From assembly GCA_035934535.1 (NCBI GenBank), contig DASYXS010000042.1:1-9435 (forward strand): DNA of 9,435 nucleotides, read 5' to 3'. Made by a program: the position numbers and the translations under genes. The notes under the pieces are model-generated. The model searched no databases. It was not told where the DNA came from and worked only from the letters and a program-made list of their open reading frames with translations. Positions 1 to 7,036 of the stretch are shown here, piece after piece. The DNA is from DASSJF01 sp035934535. Its GTDB lineage: Bacteria; Sysuimicrobiota; Sysuimicrobiia; Sysuimicrobiales; Segetimicrobiaceae. The stretch's first letter is position 1. Every line of letters starts with the position of its first letter.

Positions 1-27
1 ATTCCGAATCGAAACGCTTAACGCAAA

Positions 28-558
28 TTACCGCTCGTAGTCACCGGCGTTAGGGTCACCGCCGTCGTGACGCTTACGGTACTCACGTCCGCGCTGCCCG
101 GGGGGCACCCAACCGCCGTTGTTACCGACCGCCGGACCACCTGGGCCTCCCTCCCCGCCCTGCAGCACCTGCGGCATGTTCAGCAGGAGATTGGTGATCG
201 CGCCGGCGCCGCCGAGACCGCCCAGAGGGTTCGCCGCGGATGCGGGAGCCGCCGCGGCGGGAGCTGCGGGACGCGCGACCGGCCTCGCCGTGGGCGCAGG
301 ACCGGTAGCAACGGGGCGTGCCGCAGGCGCGACGGCAGGAAGCGCCGCAGCGGGTGCCGTGCTTGCCGGCTGCACCGCAGGCGCCATAGGCGCTGCGGGC
401 TCGGTCACCTTCGCGGGGCCCGGATCGGCGATCACCGAAACGGGAACCGCGGTCTGAGGCTGCCGCATGCCAAGCATCGCCTGACCCGGCGCTGTCGCCA
501 GGCCGGTGACGGTCAATATCGTGAGGCCGCCGAGGGCCGTCGTGAGGAATTTCATCAT
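28..558 (-). CDS. Secreted Pro/Ala/Gly-rich low-complexity protein
   Basis: This 176-residue protein is of unknown function; I recognise no family. Residues 1-27 form a signal peptide: Met-Met-Lys, a hydrophobic stretch, then a small-residue site ending in Gly-Gln-Ala. Residues 35-108 are a disordered Pro/Ala/Val tract with repeated ARPVA/APAA-type units. Residues 109-145 are Gly/Leu/Asn-rich (NPLGGLGGAG, then a short amphipathic stretch LLLNMPQVLQ). The tail is charged (GREYRKRHDGG) and ends DYER. The start is chosen at the first of two adjacent ATGs because GAGGTGA lies 7 nt upstream (complement of 566-572). The 69-nt gap to the upstream dehydrogenase stop would permit readthrough or its own promoter. 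An exported envelope or surface protein is likely; low complexity makes homology assignment unreliable. The strand is supported by the signal peptide and the ribosome binding site. Confidence 0.72.
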   Translation of the reverse strand: MMKFLTTALGGLTILTVTGLATAPGQAMLGMRQPQTAVPVSVIADPGPAKVTEPAAPMAPAVQPASTAPAAALPAVAPAARPVATGPAPTARPVARPAAPAAAAPASAANPLGGLGGAGAITNLLLNMPQVLQGGEGGPGGPAVGNNGGWVPPGQRGREYRKRHDGGDPNAGDYER

Positions 559-627
559 GGCGTAGTCACCTCAATAGCCGGTTACCCATGATACGTTCGC
601 GGTAAACCCGAAGTTCGGCGGCGCAGA

Positions 628-1626
628 CTAGCGACCGCGCGCCAGGCGGGCATGCGAACGCACGTCCGTGTTGACCAGCGAACGCGGCCATTCGCCGCGG
701 GACACGCGCGCGACTTCCTCGGCCACGGATCGCTTCAAGGCTTGCCGGGCCTCTTCACTGTACCAGGCGACATGTGGCGTCAAGATTGTATTGGGCGTCT
801 CGCGCAGCGGATGATCCGCCGGCAACGGCTCACTCTCGAACACGTCCAAGCCCGCGCCGGCCAGCCGCCCCTCGCGCAGGGCGCGCGCGAGCGCCGCGGT
901 GTCGATCACGGCGCCCCGCGACGTGTTGATCACGATCGCCGTCGGCTTCAGCATGCGGATCTCGTCCTCGCCGAGCAGATGCCGGGTCTCCGATCCGAGG
1001 GGCGCGTGAAACGACAAGATGTCCGACTGCCGCAGCAGGGTCCCGTAGTCGACGAGCGTCGCGCCCGCCTCACCCGCGGCGGTCCGCGAGACATAGGGGT
1101 CAAATGTCAGCAGATGCACCCCCAGCGGCGCCGCGTACGCGGCGACGGAGCGGCCGATCCGGCCGAAGCCCACGATCCCGAGGGTCTGCCCGCGGATCCG
1201 GCGGATCGGCGGCGCAACCGACGGTCCCGCCGGCCAGCGCCCCGCGCGCACCCCCGCATCGTACGTGCGCAGCCGGCGGTGGACGGCCAGCAGCAGCGTG
1301 AACGCGTGGAGCGCGACCTCCTGCGTCCCGTAGTCGGGCACGTTCGCAACGCAGATCCCGGCCTTGGTCGCGGCGGCGAGGTCCACGGTATCCACGCCTA
1401 CCCCATACCGCACAATGGCGAGACAGCGCTGCGCCACCTCGATCGTCTCCGCGCTCACGGGCGCGTACTCGTTCATCAGCGCGTCGGCGGCCGCCACGTC
1501 GGCGAGGAACGCGCGGCGGTCCTTTGCGTTGGCGACCCGCAACTCGATCCCCAGCGGCCGGAGCACTTCTTCCTCGTCGTTGAGATTGGGGAAATCGTGG
1601 TCGGTGACCACGGCGAGGAACGGCAT
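628..1626 (-). CDS. D-isomer-specific 2-hydroxyacid dehydrogenase, CtBP-type
   Basis: This 332-residue cytosolic NAD(P)-dependent dehydrogenase interconverts a D-2-hydroxyacid and its 2-keto acid; the substrate cannot be told from sequence. The N-terminal substrate-binding half (about 1-105) carries VRYGVGVDTVD (72-82) and NVPDYGTQEVA (95-105). The Rossmann dinucleotide motif GFGRIG is at 153-158, with Asp176 soon after. The catalytic trio is visible: Arg237 in NTSRGAVID, Glu266 in DVFESEP, and His285 in LTPHVAW. YGTQEVALHA is typical of C-terminal-binding-protein-like dehydrogenases, and the length is normal for that group. The reading frame is open upstream into cobQ as far as 1851, but the Met at 1626 gives the expected family N-terminus (MPFLAVVTDHDFP). 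No strong ribosome binding site is visible; an AGGAA lies about 30 nt upstream. It sits 68 nt after cobQ on the same strand, so cotranscription is possible, although no role in B12 metabolism is evident. Confidence 0.9.
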   Translation of the reverse strand: MPFLAVVTDHDFPNLNDEEEVLRPLGIELRVANAKDRRAFLADVAAADALMNEYAPVSAETIEVAQRCLAIVRYGVGVDTVDLAAATKAGICVANVPDYGTQEVALHAFTLLLAVHRRLRTYDAGVRAGRWPAGPSVAPPIRRIRGQTLGIVGFGRIGRSVAAYAAPLGVHLLTFDPYVSRTAAGEAGATLVDYGTLLRQSDILSFHAPLGSETRHLLGEDEIRMLKPTAIVINTSRGAVIDTAALARALREGRLAGAGLDVFESEPLPADHPLRETPNTILTPHVAWYSEEARQALKRSVAEEVARVSRGEWPRSLVNTDVRSHARLARGR

Positions 1627-1694
1627 GAATACGGGGTTTGCGGCGGGTGGCGGCGGTTCCTGTGGCGGATGGAGACGGCCGGCGACCGCGGTCG

Positions 1695-3275
1695 CTACCG
1701 CGCGCGCAGGCCCGCGATCGCGCGCACGCGGTCGAGATCCAGGTGCCGGGAGACGAGATCCGCGAGGCCGTCGATCCGCTCGTCGAGCGTGAGGACACGC
1801 CGCTCGCCCCGCCACCGCGCGGCCGCCGCGGCCACGCCGCGGCGCGTCCACAGGCCGTCGAGCAGTGCGCGACGGACCGCCGGATGCTCGAGCAGGCCGT
1901 GCACCGATGTGCCGCAGATCATGCCGTCGGGCGAGGCCGCGCCTCCGGGCTCGTCGCAGCTGCGGCCGGCCCGTTCGAGGATACGCACCCAGGCCGGACC
2001 GCCGGGTGCGCTCCGGCCCATGTGGATCTCATAGCCCTGCGCCTCGATCTCCGGCCAGGCCCCCGCGAGTCCGCCGCGGTGCGGCGGCGAGGCGCCGAGC
2101 CGGACCCTCACGCGCGCCGTGCGTTTCGTGGAGCCGAACGTCGTCACGACCGGCAGCAGACCGAGCCCCTCGACGGCCGGACGGTCCGATTCGACCCCCT
2201 CGGGATCGTCGATCCGGCGTCCCAGCATTTGGTAGCCGCCGCAGATCCCGAGGACCGGGATCCCCTCAGACGCGGCCTCGCGCACCGCGTCCGCCAACCC
2301 GGACCGGCGCAGCACCTCGAGATCCGCCACGGTGGACTTGCTGCCGGGCAGAATCACGAGATCCGGACGGCCGAGACGCCGGCCCGGCCCGATGTACCGC
2401 ACGCGCACACCGGCTTCTTGTTCCAACCCGTCGAACTCGTCGAAGTTCGAGATATAAGGAAGGTGCACGACCGCAATCTCGAGCCACCGCTCCCCGGAGG
2501 GTTGCGCCCCGGCAGGGCCCGCCCCATCGCGCGGGGGGCCGCCGGCCTGATCCAGCGCCACCGCGTCCTCTTCCGGAAGGCGCCACGCCGGCGCGTACGG
2601 GATGACGCCGAGGACCGGCCGCCGCGTCCGGCGTTGCAGGTCCCGCAGCGCGGGCCGCAGCGCCGCCGCGTCCCCGCGAAACTTGTTGATGACGAAACCC
2701 CGGACGAGGGCGCGCTCCGTCCGGTCGAGGAGCGCCACGGTCCCGGCGAGCGCCGCGAACACGCCGCCGCGGTCGATGTCTCCGGCGATCAGGACGGGCG
2801 CGCTCGCGTAGCGGGCGACCCGCATATTCGTGAGATCCGCCCGCCGTAGATTCACCTCGGCCGGCGAGCCGGCGCCCTCGATCACGACGAGGTCGTGGCG
2901 GACGCGCAGCGCGTCGAGCGAGCGCGCGATCGCGCGCCACAGCGCCGCGCGCGGCGGCGGAGAGTCCGCCGCGCGACCCAACATGACCACCTGGGTGCGG
3001 CCGGACGGAGCCGGCTTCACCAAGATCGGATTCATCTCCACCGCCGGCTCCACGCCGGCGGCCCGCGCCTGCACCGCCTGCGCGACGCCGATCTCGCCGC
3101 CCCCCCGGGCGACCGCGGCGTTCAGCGAGATGTTCTGCGCCTTAAACGGCGCGACGCGCCATCCGTCGCGCGCGAACAAGCGGCAGAGCGCCGCGGCCAG
3201 CGTGCTCTTGCCCGCGAACGATGCTGTTCCCTGAATCATGAGCACGCGCGCGCGCGGCGCGGACCGGTGCGTCAT
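1695..3275 (-). CDS. cobQ: Cobyric acid synthase (adenosylcobyrinate a,c-diamide amidase)
   Basis: CobQ/CbiP uses ATP and glutamine to amidate the b, d, e and g carboxylates of adenosylcobyrinic acid a,c-diamide, giving adenosylcobyric acid, in the cytosol. The protein has 526 residues, slightly long for the family. The N-terminal ATP-binding domain starts VLMIQGTASFAGKST (11-25) and continues with PFKAQNISLN (43-52), EMNPILVKP (80-88), VVIEGAGSPAE (130-140) and GDIDRGGVFA (165-174). The C-terminal class I glutamine amidotransferase domain shows the nucleophile Cys345 in GICGGYQMLG, then GYEIHMG (414-420) and the catalytic His459 in GTSVHGLLEH. Residues about 240-262 are a Gly/Pro-rich insertion before the second domain. 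The ATG at 3275 lacks a clear ribosome binding site. Met13 lies nearer the usual family start, so the first 12 residues are uncertain. The gene is divergent from the DUF6580-like gene, and btuB-tonB lies nearby, making this a corrinoid locus. Confidence 0.95.
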   Translation of the reverse strand: MTHRSAPRARVLMIQGTASFAGKSTLAAALCRLFARDGWRVAPFKAQNISLNAAVARGGGEIGVAQAVQARAAGVEPAVEMNPILVKPAPSGRTQVVMLGRAADSPPPRAALWRAIARSLDALRVRHDLVVIEGAGSPAEVNLRRADLTNMRVARYASAPVLIAGDIDRGGVFAALAGTVALLDRTERALVRGFVINKFRGDAAALRPALRDLQRRTRRPVLGVIPYAPAWRLPEEDAVALDQAGGPPRDGAGPAGAQPSGERWLEIAVVHLPYISNFDEFDGLEQEAGVRVRYIGPGRRLGRPDLVILPGSKSTVADLEVLRRSGLADAVREAASEGIPVLGICGGYQMLGRRIDDPEGVESDRPAVEGLGLLPVVTTFGSTKRTARVRVRLGASPPHRGGLAGAWPEIEAQGYEIHMGRSAPGGPAWVRILERAGRSCDEPGGAASPDGMICGTSVHGLLEHPAVRRALLDGLWTRRGVAAAAARWRGERRVLTLDERIDGLADLVSRHLDLDRVRAIAGLRAR

Positions 3276-3330
3276 CGCGGCAAAGGATTCACGCCGCCCA
3301 TACCAGAACCCCCCAGCCGGTGATGATCAG

Positions 3331-3879
3331 GTGAGACCGGCGCCCGCGCAGCAGCCTCTCTGGCTCGGTACGCTTCCCTACGCGCTCATCGCGGCCGCGA
3401 CGCTCCTGCGGCTCGCGCCCCACGCACCGAATTTCCAGCCGATGGACGCCCTGGCTCTGTTCGGCGGCGCGATTCTTCCCGGGGCGTGGGCCTTCGTCGT
3501 GCCGCTCGGGACCGTCGCGCTGTCCGATGCGGTGCTCGGGTTCTACGGCGTCGGAATGATCTGGGTCTATGCGAGCTACGTCGTCATCGTCGTCCTCGGC
3601 CGTCACGCGCTGCGCCGCCGCTCGATGAGGGGGGTCGGCGGGACGGCGCTGGTCTCGGCCGTCCTGTTCTACCTCATCACCAACTTCGGCGAGTGGCTGG
3701 GCCCGCTGTATCCGCACACGTCCGCCGGGCTCGCCGCCTCGTACATCGCGGCAATTCCATTCTTCGGCAACACCGTCTTGAGTGACCTCGCGTACTCGCT
3801 CGCGCTCTTCGGCATCTACGATGCCGCGCGTCTGGCCGGCCGGCGCCGCGCCGCCACCGTACCTCAGCGCACCACGTAG
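3331..3879 (+). CDS. DUF6580-like small integral membrane protein, putative transporter
   Basis: This 182-residue membrane protein matches my recollection of the DUF6580 'putative transport protein' family. Family-like stretches are RLAPHAPNFQPMDALALFGG (27-46), LSDAVLGF (64-71), LITNFGEWL (115-123) and LYPHTSAGLAASYIAAIPFF (126-145) followed by GNTVLSDLAY (146-155). Hydrophobic segments suggest five or six transmembrane helices, at about 12-27, 38-68, 75-90, 103-119, 131-145 and 148-164, with a basic C-terminal tail. The small all-helical architecture resembles ECF-transporter substrate-binding (S) components, but no ECF ATPase or EcfT is in view. I chose GTG 3331 because an ATG at 3238 would add 31 hydrophilic residues inside cobQ; no strong ribosome binding site settles this. 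Its position between cobQ and btuB-tonB suggests, as inference only, a role in corrinoid uptake. The 3' end overlaps convergent tonB by 16 nt. Confidence 0.75.
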   Translation: MRPAPAQQPLWLGTLPYALIAAATLLRLAPHAPNFQPMDALALFGGAILPGAWAFVVPLGTVALSDAVLGFYGVGMIWVYASYVVIVVLGRHALRRRSMRGVGGTALVSAVLFYLITNFGEWLGPLYPHTSAGLAASYIAAIPFFGNTVLSDLAYSLALFGIYDAARLAGRRRAATVPQRTT

Positions 3880-4781
3880 CGAATCCGCAGCGTCACGTAG
3901 GCGTCGATCGGCGCGCCGTCCCGCGTCGCCGGCGTGAACCGCCATCCCCGCACGGCGTCGACCGCGGCGCGATCGAGGGCATCCGACCCGGATGAGCCGG
4001 TCACCTCGACGGCCCGCACCTCGCCCGTCGAGAGAATCAACGCCCGGACCCCCACAACGCCTTCGGAACCCTGGACTACCGCGGCGGCGCCCAGATCCTG
4101 GCGGCGCACGGTGAGACGGAAGGCATCACCGGGATAGACCATCCCCGGCATCGCGATAACCCTAGGCGGCGTCAGCACAGGCGCGCGCGGGGGCGGTTGG
4201 ACTGGCGGTACGGGCGCGGGATCTGACGCCGGCGCGGCGGCGGATCCGGACGGAACCGCCGAGTCCGGACCCGAGGTCGCCGCCCCGGGCGCCGATGAAC
4301 CGTCCGCCCCGGAACCGCTTCCCGCCGCGCCGCCACCGGCGGCCGCCGGCCCGCCCGTGTGTCCCGCGGGCGCCGCCGGTGCCGGAGGCGCCCCGGTCTC
4401 CGACGCCCGCCGCGGAGCGGCTGCTCCCAACGGGAGCACCGGCCGAAGCGGCAGCGCGGTCTGGGGCCGCGACGGTCGAGAGACTGCGGCGCGTGGCCGC
4501 GTCGCGCGCGGACGGACGGCGGCGCCGGCCCGGCGCGTTGCGCGCGCGCGCTCCTCGATGCCCGCGGCGGACTGCGACGTGATCTCTCCCTCGTCGGCGG
4601 CGGTGGGGCCGCCCGACGGCGAAGTCGCCCCCGCGGACACGGCCACGTCCGGCGATCCGGCCGCGGTCCCGGCGGCGCGTGCCGCAGAAGGCAGAGGCCG
4701 AGGGCGCAGCCACACCGCCCAGGACGCCGCCGACACCGCGAGAGCCGTGCAGACGATGATGAATGCGACGCGGGTGCGCAC
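3864..4781 (-). CDS. tonB: TonB family energy transducer with long disordered linker
   Basis: TonB couples the inner-membrane proton motive force (through ExbB-ExbD, not in this window) to outer-membrane receptors. The protein has 305 residues. One N-terminal membrane anchor (about 5-24, preceded by Arg residues) is followed by a very long periplasmic linker (about 28-205). That linker is rich in Ala/Pro/Gly/Ser, with Arg-rich patches at 78-105 and PPVQPPPRAP at 192-201. The C-terminal TonB domain covers about 238-305: GVVGVRALILSTGEVRAVEV, then DALDRAAVDAVRGWRFTPA and a final strand VTLRIRYVVR. The motif AVxxWRFxPA is typical of this domain. The GTG start lies just 2 nt beyond the btuB stop, so translation is probably coupled to btuB and expression should fall under the same cobalamin riboswitch. 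It most likely energises this BtuB specifically. Its stop overlaps the convergent upstream-strand gene by 16 nt. Confidence 0.88.
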   Translation of the reverse strand: MRTRVAFIIVCTALAVSAASWAVWLRPRPLPSAARAAGTAAGSPDVAVSAGATSPSGGPTAADEGEITSQSAAGIEERARATRRAGAAVRPRATRPRAAVSRPSRPQTALPLRPVLPLGAAAPRRASETGAPPAPAAPAGHTGGPAAAGGGAAGSGSGADGSSAPGAATSGPDSAVPSGSAAAPASDPAPVPPVQPPPRAPVLTPPRVIAMPGMVYPGDAFRLTVRRQDLGAAAVVQGSEGVVGVRALILSTGEVRAVEVTGSSGSDALDRAAVDAVRGWRFTPATRDGAPIDAYVTLRIRYVVR

Positions 4782-4783
4782 GA

Positions 4784-6661
4784 TCAGAACGACTTACCGA
4801 CCGTCACGAAAAATCTCCTCCCCGGCTCGGCGAACCCCTGCGCGTCTTGATACTGCACGTCGAAGGCGTTCGCCACGCCGGCCTGGACACTGTAGCCGCC
4901 GGCGAACGGCCACGTCACGGTCAGCGAGGTGAGCCAATACGCCGGCAGCACCACGGTATTGGCGGCATCCGCGAACATATCCCCCGCGTATCCCACGATG
5001 AGGGCGGCTGTGGCGCCGGGCGCGACCGTGTAGACGACCTCGACGTTGCCGAGCGCTCGCGGGACGTAGATCACGTCGAGATCCGTCGCGACGTCGCGTG
5101 CGCGCTGGCTCGTGTAGTTGGCTCTGACGAACCACCGCGGGGACAGACGGCCCGCCAGTTCGATCGAGCCCCCGGACACGATTGCGTGCCCGACGTTCAC
5201 AGGGATAAAGAGCGGCGGAGGGGACGTGATGAGGTTTGTCGCGTCCTTGTAGAAACCGCCGACCTGCAGCGTCAGCCCGGCGGCCAGCGCGTACTCGAGG
5301 CCGGCGTCGTAGGACCACGCGCTTTCCGCCTGGAGGTTAGGGTTGCCGAAAAGCCCGGGCGCGAGCTCGTCGAAGGTGGGCGCGCGGTACGTCCGGCCCG
5401 CGGCCGCGCGGAACAGCAGCCGGTCGTTCAGCAGCACAACCACGCCGCCGCGCGGATTGATTTGCGTGCCGTACAGGTTCGGCTGATTGCCGAACAGGGT
5501 GAAGGTGTCCTCCCGGACGCCGAGCGACAGCAGCATCGCGGGCGACAGGCGCCAGTCGTACTGGGTGTAAAATCCGAGATCGCTGCCCTGATTCGGGAAG
5601 ACGACGCCGCTGTTGTCGGTGTGGAAGATGGCTTCGTTCTGGTAGTCCGCGCCGATCGTCAAAAGACTGCCGGCGCCCGCGGCCAGCACCACCTGCGCCT
5701 GCGCACCCCAGAAGTCGGCGATATCCTCCGACTGAAATGCGAGGCCGGGGCTGAGAAAATTGACGTCGTCGTAGGTCCGGTAGACGCGGAAGAGGGCCCC
5801 GGGGCCGTCGGCGCGTCCGGTGCGCCACGATGCGTCGAGCACCGTCCGTCCCTCCCACAGCCGCGCGAGCGTGTCCTGAAACGGCGCCGGCCCGGGGGCG
5901 CCGGTATCATGGTAGAGACGGTCGCCGGTCAGCATGAGGACGCCGCCGCCGGTCGCCCACCGGAGCTTTGCCATCACGGTCGAGTTGCTGTACTCGGTGT
6001 CCGGGGCGAATCCCGTGCTGCCGGTCTGAATGCCCTGCACGAGATAGATCGTCGCTCCCGCCTGCCCCCCGATGGAAAGCACGTTGCTCGTCTCGCCATA
6101 CGAGCCGACGCGCGCCGATCCCGAGGACTCGGGCCGGCTCTTCGTCACGATGTTGACGACGCCCCCGATCGTCGCACTTCCATAGATCGCCGAGAACGCG
6201 CCCCGCAACACCTCGATGTGGTCCACCTGCTGAATCGGCAGCGTGCTGAGGTCGACGCTCGCCTGGTCGGGCCGGTTGAGCGGCACGCCGTCGAGCAGGA
6301 CAAGCGTCTGCGTCGACGACGACCCGCGGATGCTCAGTGTGGTGAGCGAGCCCGGCCCGCCGCTGGCGCGCACGAGCATCTCGGGCAGCACGCGGAGCGC
6401 GTCGGCGACCGTCAGCGCGCCCATCGCCGCGATCTCGTCCGCGGTGATCACGCTGATCGACGCCGGGCTGGTCGCCGGGAGTTGCGGCCGCCGGCCCGCG
6501 ATCTCCACCTCCGGCAGCTCGAACGTCGGCGGCGCGGCCTCGGGCGGCGGCACGGATTGCGCGAAGACGCCCGGGCGCGGGCCCAACATTAGGACAACGG
6601 CGAAGAGCACGAGCGTTCTCCGGCATCGCGGGCACCCGCGTGCACGGGACGGAGCGGACAT
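4784..6661 (-). CDS. btuB: TonB-dependent outer-membrane receptor, BtuB-like (cobalamin/corrinoid)
   Basis: This 625-residue outer-membrane gated beta-barrel receptor is predicted to import cobalamin or other corrinoids. A signal peptide covers about 1-34 (basic start, hydrophobic LVLFAVVLMLG, cleavage near GVFA-Q). A TonB-box-like stretch ELPEVEIAGRR (48-58) follows. The plug domain (about 61-175) has SISVITADEIAAMGALTVAD, IRGSSSTQTLVLLDGVPLN (111-129), IEVLRGAFSAIYGSATIGGV (149-168) and VNIVTKS (169-175). The rest is barrel strands, with the usual TYRAPTFDELAPGLFGNPNL motif and a C-terminal strand ending in Phe. Length and plug match the BtuB/FepA class. The ATG at 6661 is supported by GGAGG 6 nt upstream (complement of 6668-6672). 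Substrate assignment rests mainly on the cobalamin riboswitch in the leader and the adjacent cobQ, as plug sequences alone do not define the ligand. tonB follows after 2 nt. Confidence 0.92.
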   Translation of the reverse strand: MSAPSRARGCPRCRRTLVLFAVVLMLGPRPGVFAQSVPPPEAAPPTFELPEVEIAGRRPQLPATSPASISVITADEIAAMGALTVADALRVLPEMLVRASGGPGSLTTLSIRGSSSTQTLVLLDGVPLNRPDQASVDLSTLPIQQVDHIEVLRGAFSAIYGSATIGGVVNIVTKSRPESSGSARVGSYGETSNVLSIGGQAGATIYLVQGIQTGSTGFAPDTEYSNSTVMAKLRWATGGGVLMLTGDRLYHDTGAPGPAPFQDTLARLWEGRTVLDASWRTGRADGPGALFRVYRTYDDVNFLSPGLAFQSEDIADFWGAQAQVVLAAGAGSLLTIGADYQNEAIFHTDNSGVVFPNQGSDLGFYTQYDWRLSPAMLLSLGVREDTFTLFGNQPNLYGTQINPRGGVVVLLNDRLLFRAAAGRTYRAPTFDELAPGLFGNPNLQAESAWSYDAGLEYALAAGLTLQVGGFYKDATNLITSPPPLFIPVNVGHAIVSGGSIELAGRLSPRWFVRANYTSQRARDVATDLDVIYVPRALGNVEVVYTVAPGATAALIVGYAGDMFADAANTVVLPAYWLTSLTVTWPFAGGYSVQAGVANAFDVQYQDAQGFAEPGRRFFVTVGKSF

Positions 6662-6667
6662 CGAGAT

Positions 6668-6672
6668 CCTCC
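6668..6672 (-). promoter_or_regulatory. Ribosome binding site of btuB
   Basis: GGAGG on the minus strand lies 6 nt before the ATG at 6661. It fixes the btuB start and lies 46 nt beyond the end of the terminator U-tract, so it is not inside the terminator stem. Confidence 0.75.
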
Positions 6673-6718
6673 GTTCCCGGCGTCACGCCCACCCGGCCGC
6701 GACCGGAGCGGCGGCAAC

Positions 6719-6750
6719 AAAAAATGGCCCCGGTGCGGGCACGGGACCAT
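6719..6750 (-). terminator. Intrinsic terminator in the btuB leader (riboswitch expression platform)
   Basis: The minus-strand RNA reads AUGGUCCCG-UGC, a short loop, then GCA-CCGGGGCCAU, followed at once by six U residues. Nine closing pairs form (A-U, U-A, G-C, G-C, U-G, three C-G, G-C). After a one-base bulge the upper part closes further. The U-run is complementary to the A residues 6719-6724. It lies 57 nt past the aptamer and ahead of the btuB ribosome binding site, where a transcription-attenuating expression platform is expected. Confidence 0.82.
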
Positions 6751-6806
6751 GGCGGCATAACGCCGTGGCGTACTGGCCTTTCAGCCGAAGGTCGCCGTAC
6801 GCGCCC

Positions 6807-7002
6807 GGACGGGCAGGTTTCCTGGCTCCGGATCCTCGCCGTGCCGCGCCTTCCCGGTTTCCCAGTGGCATTCGCGGAACGGCTCCCCGTTACAGTGGCG
6901 GGACCGCGCCGGCTTTGCGGCCTCAACGACGCCCTCTCGGCGACGCACCGACCGCGCACCGGACTTCCCTCTTCTCCCTCGGCGAACCGAAGGCACCCGT
7001 CC
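6807..7002 (-). ncRNA. Cobalamin (adenosylcobalamin-class) riboswitch aptamer
   Basis: All hallmark blocks are present on the minus strand in the right order. The closing stem P1 is GGACGGG (complement of 6996-7002) pairing exactly with CCCGTCC (complement of 6807-6813). Then come GGAAGTCCGGTG (complement of 6957-6968), CCCGCCACTGTAAC (core CCACTG, around 6893-6899) and AATGCCACTGGGAAACCGGG (around 6855-6872). The terminal B12 box GGAGCCAGGAAACCTGCC is the complement of 6812-6829. The length of about 196 nt fits the class. It should bind a cobalamin and repress btuB-tonB by favouring the downstream terminator. The longer peripheral elements suggest the adenosylcobalamin class; the exact ligand preference is inferred. 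Confidence 0.96.
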
Positions 7003-7007
7003 AGCAC

Positions 7008-7036
7008 GATATGCAGTTGTCGGCGCCTCCGTTCGA
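7008..7036 (-). promoter_or_regulatory. Possible promoter for the btuB riboswitch transcript
   Basis: On the minus strand a -35-like TCGAAC (complement of 7031-7036) is separated by exactly 17 nt from a -10-like CATATC (complement of 7008-7013). It would place the transcript start just before the P1 stem of the riboswitch. Each hexamer matches the consensus at only three of six positions, so this is a positional argument more than a sequence one. Confidence 0.4.

Noticed and set aside
652..2034. Long plus-strand open frame of 460 codons opposite the dehydrogenase and cobQ
   Set aside because: Its product is an Arg-rich low-complexity sequence with no domain, while the minus strand encodes two proteins with complete catalytic motifs.
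1638..2849. Plus-strand open frame of 403 codons opposite cobQ
   Set aside because: It is antisense to the conserved cobQ coding sequence; the composition (Arg, Pro, Ala, His) is typical of GC-rich antisense frames.
4763..6592. Plus-strand open frame of 609 codons opposite btuB
   Set aside because: It mirrors the btuB frame almost exactly; btuB has a signal peptide, plug motifs, ribosome site and riboswitch on the minus strand.
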